In this document: positions 8,134 to 16,497 of the stretch, piece after piece | Layout of the letters: the number at the start of each line of letters is the position of its first letter | How positions within the stretch are numbered: position 1 is the first letter of the stretch | From: Flavobacteriaceae bacterium MAR_2010_188 | GTDB lineage: Bacteria; Bacteroidota; Bacteroidia; Flavobacteriales; Flavobacteriaceae | Assembly (NCBI GenBank): GCA_900104375.1 | Contig: LT629302.1 | Coordinates: forward strand, 434,001 to 498,000 | Reading direction: 5' to 3' | DNA: 64,000 nucleotides | Notes under the pieces: model-generated | Database searches by the model: none | What the model was told of the DNA's origin: nothing | The model's input: the letters and a program-made list of their open reading frames with translations, nothing else | Made by a program: the position numbers and the translations under genes

Positions 8134-9084
8134 TTATGACTTCTTCAAGATAGTACCTAAGTTTCCAACCGCATAAATGATTCGGTTTGGTGTTTTATTT
8201 ATGGCGGTGAAAATTTCACCTTCAGAAGGATATTCATTAGTCCAAGTTAATCCACCGTCGGTAGTTTTAAACACTCCAGCCGAGCCAACTCCGTAGGCTT
8301 TTTTATCGCTAACGAATATCATATCGTAGAAAAGTGATGGCAATTGATTATTGATAATTTCGAAAGACTGACCACCGTCCGTTGTCTTTAGAAGTTGATT
8401 ATCAAAATTTGAAAAATAGCCAGTATTCTCATTAATAAAATACATGGTATTGATTTCGGCTGAGGAAATATTAAGAGCTGTCCAAGTATTACCTGCATCG
8501 GTTGTTTTGTGAATTTCACCATGGCTATAACCATCATAGGTTATTCCGCCGCTAACGTAGCCGATACTGTTTGAAACAAATTGCATTTTACTAGCATAAC
8601 CGGCTTCGTTGTATTTTACCGTCCAATCTTGTCCGCCATTGGTAATTTTTAGAATAAGACCTTCTTTATAAATAACTCCGTTATTAGAGTCAAAAAAATG
8701 CATGTCGAAAATCGTTCCGGAGTAATCGCTTAGATTGCCTAGTTCATTAAAAGTATTGCCGCCATCAGTAGTGTTATACAGACCGATTCTAGAGGTGAAG
8801 AATTCATCTTCAGATAATGCAAACGCTTTAACGAAGGAATGATTTACACCCACGTTTAGTCCTTCCCAAGTGCTACCGCCATCAGTAGTTTTAAAGAGAG
8901 TGCCGAATGCCCCAGAAATCAATCCGAATTTATCGTTCAAGTATTCAACATCAGTAAGGTCTGAATCACTTGGACTCGCAGTCGCAACCCATTTTGCTTC
9001 GGGTTTTGGGTCGTCTTTAGAACAATTAATAAAAAGAAAAGTGGCTAGAATTAGAAAAAGGCTATAGGATTTCATTATTGTCAA
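8134..9084 (-). CDS. YCF48/BNR-repeat lipoprotein
   Basis: 316 residues. The signal peptide ends in a lipobox (FLFINC, Cys21), so it is probably anchored in a membrane facing the periplasm. The rest is a beta-propeller built of repeated blades with FKTTDGGSTWEGL, YNTTDGGNTF, LKITNGGQDW, HKTTDAGNTW, LKTTDGGQSF and FKTTDGGLTW, the signature of YCF48/photosystem II stability factor-like and sialidase BNR repeats. It has no catalytic sialidase residues that I can recognise. The role in flavobacteria is unknown. Confidence 0.87.
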   Translation of the reverse strand: MTIMKSYSLFLILATFLFINCSKDDPKPEAKWVATASPSDSDLTDVEYLNDKFGLISGAFGTLFKTTDGGSTWEGLNVGVNHSFVKAFALSEDEFFTSRIGLYNTTDGGNTFNELGNLSDYSGTIFDMHFFDSNNGVIYKEGLILKITNGGQDWTVKYNEAGYASKMQFVSNSIGYVSGGITYDGYSHGEIHKTTDAGNTWTALNISSAEINTMYFINENTGYFSNFDNQLLKTTDGGQSFEIINNQLPSLFYDMIFVSDKKAYGVGSAGVFKTTDGGLTWTNEYPSEGEIFTAINKTPNRIIYAVGNLGTILKKS

Positions 9085-9276
9085 ATTTGATAGATGTAAA
9101 TCTTGTTTGCAGCTAAGCTTGATGAACTGATAACTTGTATAAACGAAGGTTTGTCGTCAGCATTATATTCTAAATGTTAATTCTTTTTGTGTCTGATTTT
9201 GCACGGATTAAAATAGGGAAGAGAGAATAGAGAGAAAAGAATAAAGATTAAAGAGAAACTTATCACCTTATATAAA

Positions 9277-9384
9277 AACCAACAACCAACAACCAACCCT
9301 GCCTGCCGCAGGTAGGAACCAACAACCAACAACCAACAACCAACAACCAACAACCAACAACCAACCCTGCCTGCCGCAGGCAGG
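9277..9384. repeat. Heptamer repeat block A with two hairpins
   Basis: AACCAAC occurs three times (9277-9297), then a hairpin CCTGCCTG-CCG-CAGGTAGG (9298-9316), then about seven more AACCAAC units (9317-9365), then the perfect hairpin CCTGCCTG-CCG-CAGGCAGG (9366-9384). The block ends 13 bp before the stop of the metallophosphoesterase. The rest of the 313-bp gap (9085-9276) holds only a purine-rich lead-in (GAGAGAATAGAGAGAAAAG near 9220) and the upstream region of the YCF48-like gene; no gene is visible. Confidence 0.9.
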
Positions 9385-9397
9385 AAACAACAACCAA

Positions 9398-10480
9398 TTA
9401 TTCATTTTCTACTGCCTTAGCTACAACATTAAAATCCTTTTTCTCACCTGTCTTGGTGCCTCTGGTGAAATCTTCAGAATTAATAAAAAGAATTTCCCCG
9501 TATTCACCGTTCTTAATACTACTATCGACTCCGTAGATTTTTCCATCGTAAAGTTTTATGATTTCTTCATTAGAACAATGCCCAACGATGATATGGTTAG
9601 ATTTTGTTTTAGAAAGTATTTCTGAAATTTCCTCATCCGGAAGATTATCATAAAAATATCCTCGGTACCAAATCGGACCGTCATTTTCAAAAAATACTTT
9701 GGTGTTTTTATGGGTTTTTAAACTATCTGGTTTATCAATGGCTTGTACCATTACATTGTTGATTTTGTCCATTTTATAACCTTCTTTCAGCAAATTTTTA
9801 GAAATCCCACCGTGAACGTAGGTAATACCGTTAATCTTTAGAATTGTAGATTTAGAACGTAACCATCTTCCCATTACAGTATTTGGTCCGTAAAGATCTT
9901 TATAGTTCATTTGTAATAATCTCATGGTAGTTCGGTACTTAGGATTTATATAACCCATTTCACCTTCCAAAATCATATATTCATGATTTCCTAAAATATA
10001 ATGAACTGCACCACCTTTAGCAGCAGCCTGCTTTTCTAGATCGTAAATCAACCACAATACCTCATTTACTTTCGCCCCACGGTCAAAAACGTCACCTACA
10101 ATTACCAAATTCCCATTACCAAAATTCCATTCTAAACTATCAGTAACGATTTGATTGTTTTTTAATATTTCAACAAATAAATCATATTGTCCGTGGATAT
10201 CACTCAAAGCCGCTACTTTGCTAACATTATTGTAGGATGATTTCTTCTTTTCGAATTTTAAAGGAAATGCATTTGCGGGTAAATCCTTAGTTACAACTTC
10301 GCCATCGTAGATGGATTTTTCAATTAATCTATTCCCTTCAATCAAAATATACGGACCATCGCTTTTGGATATACTATCAGTTTCGGACTCGGTAGAACCG
10401 AGGTCGTCAACCTTTTCTTGAGCCTGGATGGTTACTGTGACAATTAAAAATGAAAGTAGAAAATATATATATTTTATCAT
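9398..10480 (-). CDS. Secreted calcineurin-like metallophosphoesterase
   Basis: 360 residues from the chosen ATG, which opens a good signal peptide (MIKYIYFLLSFLIVTVTIQAQ); an ATG 27 bp further upstream would add nine polar residues. The metal-binding motifs of the serine/threonine phosphatase superfamily are all present in order: SDIHGQYD (D94, H96), GDVFDRG (129-135), GNHEY (164-168), THVHGGI-like YVHGGIS, and VGHCS. The family includes Ser/Thr phosphatases and Ap4A hydrolases. Export suggests a periplasmic or surface phosphatase; the substrate is unknown. A heptamer repeat block follows the stop. Confidence 0.85.
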   Translation of the reverse strand: MIKYIYFLLSFLIVTVTIQAQEKVDDLGSTESETDSISKSDGPYILIEGNRLIEKSIYDGEVVTKDLPANAFPLKFEKKKSSYNNVSKVAALSDIHGQYDLFVEILKNNQIVTDSLEWNFGNGNLVIVGDVFDRGAKVNEVLWLIYDLEKQAAAKGGAVHYILGNHEYMILEGEMGYINPKYRTTMRLLQMNYKDLYGPNTVMGRWLRSKSTILKINGITYVHGGISKNLLKEGYKMDKINNVMVQAIDKPDSLKTHKNTKVFFENDGPIWYRGYFYDNLPDEEISEILSKTKSNHIIVGHCSNEEIIKLYDGKIYGVDSSIKNGEYGEILFINSEDFTRGTKTGEKKDFNVVAKAVENE

Positions 10481-10699
10481 GGTCGTTTTTATTTTTGTAG
10501 ACACCAATCTTAAAGATAAATCTAATCGATATTGCTTTATCTAAAATGCCTGAATTTTAAGCAATTATTATGAAATGGCTCTGCATCCTTAATTCAAGGA
10601 TTGAGCCAAAATACAGTTGAAGAAATTAAATTTTACCAGAGTAATTAATCTCTGTGAAAATTGAGTTTGAAGTAATCATAAAATATTAAATACTGTTGT

Positions 10700-11419
10700 C
10701 TAGCTATTATAATACTTGCTATTCCAGATTTGTTCATTAAAGTTTTTCCCTAAACTAACTCCGTAGAAAATGAGAATAAAACCTACCGCCTTAAAAATAA
10801 AGAGGAATAAGAACCAGAACTCCGAAGTCGCATTTTCAGGGTGATAGATGGAATTCGGAATGAGAAGCGTAATCACGAAACTCGCTGCCACCGCAAAAAG
10901 CAAAATGTTGTTGATGTCCTTAAATGGAAGATAAAGCCATTTTCTCAAAGGTTGTAAGTCGTTACCCCATTTATGGATAAGATAGAAATAGCCGTTACCA
11001 ATCGGTGCAAAAAGAAGCGGATCATCGGCATTTTCTAATTTCATCAATTTAGATGGTGCGATTATTTTGAAGCCTTTTAATTCGGTTTGGTGAAGCTTTT
11101 CTAGCTCCTTGATTTTAGTGATGGCTTCCTGGGGAAACTTTGGTTTAAAATAGACGCTGTCTAAAAAACGAAGTCTGTAATCGACACATATTTTTTTTAT
11201 AGCATCGATATGAAAAATTCTGTCCGATTCTAAATGGTCTATAATAAAATTATTGGTCGTTGAGGGTCTTCCAGAATTTAAAGAATTTTCGATGCGCTGA
11301 TTAATAACGGCATCCCTCTTCAGTATTTCAGCGACTAATTCTAAAATTGATTCCTGATTTTGATTTCTTGACTGGGCTTTTCTTAATTTGTTTTCAAGAT
11401 TAATTGGAGCTAACAACAT
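10700..11419 (-). CDS. Conserved hypothetical membrane protein
   Basis: 239 residues with no family that I recognise. The first 165 residues are soluble and charged. Two hydrophobic helices follow, at about 170-188 (INNILLFAVAASFVITLLIP) and 201-222 (FWFLFLFIFKAVGFILIFYG), ending in a short polar tail. There is no signal peptide, so the N-terminal part is probably cytosolic. It stands alone, with 190 bp and 170 bp gaps on either side. Codon and base use look like its neighbours. Confidence 0.7.
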   Translation of the reverse strand: MLLAPINLENKLRKAQSRNQNQESILELVAEILKRDAVINQRIENSLNSGRPSTTNNFIIDHLESDRIFHIDAIKKICVDYRLRFLDSVYFKPKFPQEAITKIKELEKLHQTELKGFKIIAPSKLMKLENADDPLLFAPIGNGYFYLIHKWGNDLQPLRKWLYLPFKDINNILLFAVAASFVITLLIPNSIYHPENATSEFWFLFLFIFKAVGFILIFYGVSLGKNFNEQIWNSKYYNS

Positions 11420-11589
11420 AGGCTTAAATTTCTTATTAAAATTAAAGCGAAAATTAATTATCTACAAAATATAATAGTTAATAAATGGAGGGGAAGATGA
11501 AATTGAAAATGAAAGCAATGAGTTAATTAGCGGATATGCGAATTTTAAAGATATTCCAACTCTAACAACTAACAGCCAAAAACCAAAAT

Positions 11590-14016
11590 CTACCTAAGCG
11601 TTGCACCTAATTCTTTTTCAAAATTAGTTTGAAGATTGCTCATAATCTTGTCTACTTGTTTATCAGTCAACGTCTTTTTTTCATCTTGAAAAATAAAGCT
11701 TACCGCATAACTTTTTTTGCCAGCCGGAAGATTCTTGCCTTTGTAGACATCAAATAAATCAACATCCTTTAAAAGGTTTTTCTCAGTAGAATTAGCGATT
11801 ATATCAATGCTCTCAAAACTTACGGATTCATCTACAAGTAAGGCGAAATCTCGTCTTACTCTAGGATATTTAGTAATATCCTTAAACTTAACATCCTTAT
11901 CATTTATCATTTTGATAATCGCATCCCAATTAAAATCGGCGTAAAGAACCTCTTGAGAAATATCAAAATGATTCAGCACCGTTTTCTTGACCAATCCAAC
12001 TTCTACAATCTTGTTCTTACCAAGGGAGAGTGAAATCCCTTCAGAAAAAACATCATTTTTAATTGGACTGGTCATTAGAGAATTGAAACCTAATTTTTCC
12101 ATCAGGGCAATCACAATTCCTTTTAGATAGAAAAAATCGCCTTTTTGGTCGATTGCATTCCAACGTTCTTTGGTTCTGCGGCCAGTTATGAAAAGAGAAA
12201 GATGTTTTTGTTCATCTCTTTTGTCGCCATACTCGTGATACGTTTTACCAAACTCGAAAAAGCTTAAACGTTCCTGTTTCCTATTCAAATTAAACTCTAC
12301 AGCTTCTAATCCAGAGAAGAGCAAACTTTGTCGCATTACGGCGAGATCATTGCTTAAAGGATTCAAAATTTCTACATTGTGTTCCTCTTTAAGTTGTTCG
12401 CTCAGTGAAATATATTCGGGAGTGGTTAAGCTATTGCTCAAAATCTCATAAAATCCTTGTGCCACCAATTGATCACTGATGATATTTTGAAGCTTGTAAT
12501 CTTCCAATCGAGAAGAATGGGAGATTGAAGCATTCAATTTTTCAGTGGTAGAAATATTATTGTAACCGTAAATCCTTAGGATTTCCTCGATAATATCAGC
12601 TTCGCGCACCACATCATTTCTATAGGCAGGTACGGTAAGACCCAATCCTGTTTCTGTAACATTATTGATCTTAATATCCAAGGACATCAAAATTTCCTTA
12701 ATTGTTTCTTTCGGAATCTCTTCGCCAATCAACCTAGCTGCATTTTCAAAACTTAGCCGCACTTGCTGATCGGAGATTTTATCGGCGTACAGATCCACCA
12801 GGTCAGAAGTTACTTCTCCACCGGCAACCTCTTGAATCAATAGTACCGCACGTTTAAGTGCGTATTCCGTAATATTTGGGTCAATGCCTCTTTCAAACCT
12901 AAAGGAAGCGTCCGTGTTAAGCCCGTGTCTTTTGGCAGTTTGCCTAATACTAACTGGATTAAAATAAGCACTCTCCAAGAATATCGAGGTTGTTTCTTCG
13001 GTTACTCCATAGTTAAGACCACCAAATACGCCGGCGATACACATTGGCTTGGTCGTGTCGCAAATCATTAAATCCTCCGCGCTCAAAGTTCTTTCAATTC
13101 CGTCTAAAGTCACAAATTTTGTTCCTTCCGGCATGGTCTTAACTATCACCTTATCGCCGTTAATTTTTCGCGCATCAAAAGCATGTAAAGGTTGACCAAC
13201 GTCGTGCAGTACAAAATTGGTAACATCTACAACATTGTTTTTTGGTGTAATACCAATGGCCTTTAATCTATTTTGAAGCCAATCTGGGGATGGTTTTACC
13301 TCTAGGTCAGAAATAGTGATACCACAATATCGTGGTGCTTTTTCCTTATTTAGAACATCAATCCCAATCTTTAATGTTCTGTTGTCGATATGAAAGGAAC
13401 TAACCGATGGCGTAATTACCGCCTTGTTTATTTCGTGCTGTTGAAGACCTGCCTTTAAATCCCGTGCTACACCATAATGGCTCATGGCATCCGCACGGTT
13501 GGGTGTAAGCCCTATTTCGAAGACGTGGTCGCTTTCAACTTTAAAAAGTTCTGCGACGGCTGTGCCGACTTTCACTTCCGGGTCGAGAATCATTATACCA
13601 TCGTGAGAATCGCCCAAACCAATTTCGTCTTCGGCGCAGATCATACCTTGACTTTCCTCACCGCGAATTTTACCTTTTTTTATGGTCCAAGCTTCGCCTT
13701 TAGCATCGTAAAGAGTCGTCCCAATTGTTGCCACCGGAACTTTTTGTCCGGCTGCCACGTTTGGAGCGCCGCAAACAATTTGCACTATGTCGGCATCATT
13801 TAACTTAACGGTAGTAAGCTTCAAACGATCAGCATTGGGATGCTTCACGCAAGTAAGCACTTCCCCAACCACAATTCCTTCGAGTCCACCTTTAACTGAT
13901 TCGAACTTCTGGATTCCTTCAACTTCAAGACCTAAATCGGTCAATAACTTTCCTGTTTTTTCCGGTGTCCAATCAAAATTAATAAACTGTTTTAGCCAGT
14001 TATAAGATATCTTCAT
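11590..14016 (-). CDS. pheT: Phenylalanyl-tRNA synthetase beta subunit
   Basis: 808 residues, full length. Charges tRNA-Phe as an alpha2-beta2 enzyme with PheS (not in the window). Domains in order: N-terminal EMAP/OB tRNA-binding domain (about 40-150, with VVGEVLTCVKHPNADRLKLT and IVCGAPN), B3/4 editing domain (210-380), B5 (400-470, RNDVVREADIIEEILRIYGYN), the catalytic-like core (490-690) and the FDX-ACB anticodon-binding domain (715-807, YPRVRRDFALLVDE). It starts MKISYNWLKQFI as in homologues. Confidence 0.97.
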   Translation of the reverse strand: MKISYNWLKQFINFDWTPEKTGKLLTDLGLEVEGIQKFESVKGGLEGIVVGEVLTCVKHPNADRLKLTTVKLNDADIVQIVCGAPNVAAGQKVPVATIGTTLYDAKGEAWTIKKGKIRGEESQGMICAEDEIGLGDSHDGIMILDPEVKVGTAVAELFKVESDHVFEIGLTPNRADAMSHYGVARDLKAGLQQHEINKAVITPSVSSFHIDNRTLKIGIDVLNKEKAPRYCGITISDLEVKPSPDWLQNRLKAIGITPKNNVVDVTNFVLHDVGQPLHAFDARKINGDKVIVKTMPEGTKFVTLDGIERTLSAEDLMICDTTKPMCIAGVFGGLNYGVTEETTSIFLESAYFNPVSIRQTAKRHGLNTDASFRFERGIDPNITEYALKRAVLLIQEVAGGEVTSDLVDLYADKISDQQVRLSFENAARLIGEEIPKETIKEILMSLDIKINNVTETGLGLTVPAYRNDVVREADIIEEILRIYGYNNISTTEKLNASISHSSRLEDYKLQNIISDQLVAQGFYEILSNSLTTPEYISLSEQLKEEHNVEILNPLSNDLAVMRQSLLFSGLEAVEFNLNRKQERLSFFEFGKTYHEYGDKRDEQKHLSLFITGRRTKERWNAIDQKGDFFYLKGIVIALMEKLGFNSLMTSPIKNDVFSEGISLSLGKNKIVEVGLVKKTVLNHFDISQEVLYADFNWDAIIKMINDKDVKFKDITKYPRVRRDFALLVDESVSFESIDIIANSTEKNLLKDVDLFDVYKGKNLPAGKKSYAVSFIFQDEKKTLTDKQVDKIMSNLQTNFEKELGATLR

Positions 14017-14038
14017 AATGCGTTTGTAAGTAAAGTGT

Positions 14039-14068
14039 CAAAGATAAAAGATTGCTTAAAGCAATCAA
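14039..14068 (-). promoter_or_regulatory. pheT promoter
   Basis: On the minus strand, TATCTTTG (plus-strand 14039-14046) fits the TAnnTTTG -7 box, and a TTG (plus-strand CAA 14066-14068) stands 19 bp upstream as the -33 element. The -7 box is 22 bp before the pheT ATG. Confidence 0.6.
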
Positions 14069-14116
14069 ACATTGGGCTTTAATTTGTAATTTTATTTAAT
14101 ATTTTAAACCATAAAT

Positions 14117-14320
14117 ATGAAAACAATAAAAGGAATAATAATGATGGCCTTGTTATTGGCTGTGATATCTTGTACCGATAATAAAAAGGAAGAAGCCGAG
14201 ATGCAGGAGAAATTAGAAGCTGTTGAAACTATTGACAGTACGGTAGAAGAAATAAATAACCAAATTGAAACCGACATGAAAGAGCTAGAGGCCGCTCTCG
14301 AAGAATTAGATAGTATTTAA
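14117..14320 (+). CDS. Small acidic lipoprotein
   Basis: 67 residues: a lipoprotein signal peptide (MMALLLAVISC, Cys19), then an acidic helical segment rich in Glu and Asp with likely coiled-coil spacing (EKLEAVETIDSTVEEINNQIETDMKELEAALEELDSI). No family recognised. It lies 40 bp before the next secreted protein gene in the same direction, so they may be cotranscribed. Small envelope lipoproteins of this type are common in flavobacteria. Confidence 0.75.
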   Translation: MKTIKGIIMMALLLAVISCTDNKKEEAEMQEKLEAVETIDSTVEEINNQIETDMKELEAALEELDSI

Positions 14321-14360
14321 TTGGATGTGTCCATAAGTAACAATATTTAAAACGTAAAAG

Positions 14361-15137
14361 ATGAAAAATATTAAAATTGTATTGTCATTTCTGGCCTTTT
14401 TGATGGCCGGGACTTTAAGTTTCGCCCAAGAACGAACCGGCGAAAACGAAAAGGTAGACGATAAAAAGGTGGTAAAAGAAGCCAAAAAAGAACAGCAAGA
14501 ATATGAAAAAGAAAACGGAAAGGTAAATCCTAAAAACCGACAAGACTCAAACCCTGAACCTAAGGTTAAGCCCAATGACGAATTAGCCAAGGATAAAGGG
14601 GAATCTGATGACGTAGATGACCAAATGGATTCTGACGACGAAGGAATGGGAAATATGAAGGACAAGCCCAATGACGTAGGTAAAGGTCAACAAAAGGATA
14701 AGCCTTATAAGATGGATAAGGAAAATGAAATGGCCAAGGAAAATTCTAATAATGGCAATGCCTACGGAAAAGATAAAGGGAATATGAGCGGTCGCGAGTT
14801 CGGCCAGGCTAGAGCGGCAGATGCTAGAAATAAAATTGATTCCTATGAACAAAACTATGATGATCGACAATTGTTCATCAAAAAAAGTCAGGATAGAATT
14901 CAGAAGGCTAAAAATCGCTTAGCGGAAGATACTTCCTCAGGAAAATATTCAGCAGAAGAAATTACCGAGAGACAGCGTAAAATCGAATTTGCAGAGCAAA
15001 GGATGGACGAGCTAAAACAATCGATAATCGATGGCCGTACCCGACTAAAAACTCAAAAAGAGCAGTTGGCTAGAATTTACCAAGACGGAAATAATGGGGT
15101 AGGAGACAGCGACGACAGCGAATACAACGACGATTAA
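14361..15137 (+). CDS. Secreted highly charged protein
   Basis: 258 residues. A signal peptide (LSFLAFLMAGTLSFAQ) is followed by about 130 residues of low-complexity, strongly charged sequence (Lys, Glu, Asp, Asn, Gly, Pro), probably disordered, then a C-terminal coiled coil (about 165-245; YDDRQLFIKKSQDRIQKAKNRLAED...IDGRTRLKTQKEQLARI) and an acidic end. It matches no family known to me. It might bind cations or polymers at the surface, but that is inference. A large stem-loop follows at 15159-15211. Confidence 0.75.
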   Translation: MKNIKIVLSFLAFLMAGTLSFAQERTGENEKVDDKKVVKEAKKEQQEYEKENGKVNPKNRQDSNPEPKVKPNDELAKDKGESDDVDDQMDSDDEGMGNMKDKPNDVGKGQQKDKPYKMDKENEMAKENSNNGNAYGKDKGNMSGREFGQARAADARNKIDSYEQNYDDRQLFIKKSQDRIQKAKNRLAEDTSSGKYSAEEITERQRKIEFAEQRMDELKQSIIDGRTRLKTQKEQLARIYQDGNNGVGDSDDSEYNDD

Positions 15138-15158
15138 TTTTCTAGATTAAACTTCCAC

Positions 15159-15211
15159 AATAGCATTGGTCAGAGGTCAGACGTAAAATTCGGCCAAAGG
15201 TCAATGCTATT
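15159..15211 (+). terminator. Stem-loop after the charged secreted protein gene
   Basis: A 10-bp perfect stem (AATAGCATTG / CAATGCTATT) encloses a 33-nt loop and is followed by TTATTTAATT. The loop carries two copies of the 7-mer GGTCAGA in tandem and further GGTC words, resembling the heptamer repeats elsewhere in the window. Confidence 0.5.
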
Positions 15212-15244
15212 TTATTTAATTATATTGCCCAAAACTATTTTTAC

Positions 15245-16477
15245 ATGAAAAATATTATTCCACTTATAATCTTAACCATATTGCTGATTGGTTGCAAAGA
15301 GTCCCCAGAACAGAAAGACACGGCAAATGACGAATTGACAATTGGCGATTATAGAGGTGCACTTGCTGTGAAGGACAACAAGGAGTTACCGTTTCTGTTC
15401 CATGTTTACGCAAAGGACAGTTTGGTAGTTTACAATGCAGATGAAGAGATTGAGGTGACAGATGTACAATATAAAAATGATTCGGTTTATATCACTTTGC
15501 CAGCTTTTGAGGGATATTTGGTTGCGAAAATTGAAGATGAAAACCTCAATGGGTCATTTGTAAAGGAAAGTTTAGACCGGATAGTTCCTTTTACAGCCGA
15601 AAAAAATATAACGGAACGTTTTAAATCGGAAAGTAAATCCAATTTAAATGTTTCAGGTTCTTGGGAGACTGTTTTTAGCAAAGGCGTTGAAGGAGATGAA
15701 TACATCGCAAAAGGCATTTTTAAACAAGAAGGGCAAAAGGTTACCGGAACCTTTAGAACTACGACGGGTGATTATAGATTTCTGGAAGGCGTTATGGACG
15801 GAAATAATTTGAAGCTCTCGGCTTTTGATGGGGCGCATGCCTTTTTGTTTGAAGCAGTAGTATCTGATTCGACCATGAATGGAACTTTCTATTCTGGAAA
15901 TCACTGGAAAGAGCCATTTACAGCCGTTAGGAATGAAACCTATGAATTGCCAAACGCCGATGGTTTAACCGCATTAAAAGAAGGTTATGATACGTTAGAG
16001 TTCACATTTCCAGATTTACAAGGAAATCCAGTCTCTATTTCCGATAAAAAATTCGAAGATAAAGTGGTGATTGTGCAAGTTATGGGCTCTTGGTGTCCTA
16101 ATTGTTTGGATGAAACCAATTACTACACAAAATTCTATAAAGATCAAAAACCAGCTAATGTTGAATTTGTAGCTCTTGCGTTCGAATATGCGAAAACCAA
16201 GCAAAGTGCTCTTGCAAGTCTGAATCGGCTTAAGACAGATGCTAATATTCCTTATCCAATCTTATTAGCTCAATACGGAAGTTCTGATAAGGAAGAAGCT
16301 CAAAGGAAATTGCCGATGCTAGATAAAGTGCTTTCCTACCCCACCACAATCTTTGTAGATAAAAAGGGGAAGGTGAGAAAAATCCATACTGGATTTAATG
16401 GACCTGCAACGGGAGAAAAATATACAGAATTTCAAAAAGAATTTAAGGATTTTGTTGCGATGCTATCGGCGGAGTAG
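15245..16477 (+). CDS. TlpA-like thioredoxin-domain lipoprotein
   Basis: 410 residues with a lipobox (ILTILLIGC, Cys17). Residues 25-235 form a beta-rich N-terminal region with no family that I recognise. The C-terminal thioredoxin domain (about 250-405) holds VIVQVMGSWCPNCLDET with the redox pair C284/C287, and the cis-Pro loop is probably KVLSYPTTIFVDKKGKVRKIHTGF. It probably reduces disulfides in the periplasm, like TlpA/ResA. It is convergent with recG, 20 bp apart, with no clear terminator between. Confidence 0.85.
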   Translation: MKNIIPLIILTILLIGCKESPEQKDTANDELTIGDYRGALAVKDNKELPFLFHVYAKDSLVVYNADEEIEVTDVQYKNDSVYITLPAFEGYLVAKIEDENLNGSFVKESLDRIVPFTAEKNITERFKSESKSNLNVSGSWETVFSKGVEGDEYIAKGIFKQEGQKVTGTFRTTTGDYRFLEGVMDGNNLKLSAFDGAHAFLFEAVVSDSTMNGTFYSGNHWKEPFTAVRNETYELPNADGLTALKEGYDTLEFTFPDLQGNPVSISDKKFEDKVVIVQVMGSWCPNCLDETNYYTKFYKDQKPANVEFVALAFEYAKTKQSALASLNRLKTDANIPYPILLAQYGSSDKEEAQRKLPMLDKVLSYPTTIFVDKKGKVRKIHTGFNGPATGEKYTEFQKEFKDFVAMLSAE

Positions 16478-16497
16478 TTAAGTTCGATAAGTTTAAA

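Noticed and set aside
9277-9384. Heptamer block as a CRISPR array
   Set aside because: The repeat unit is 7 bp with no spacers of constant length and no cas genes nearby.
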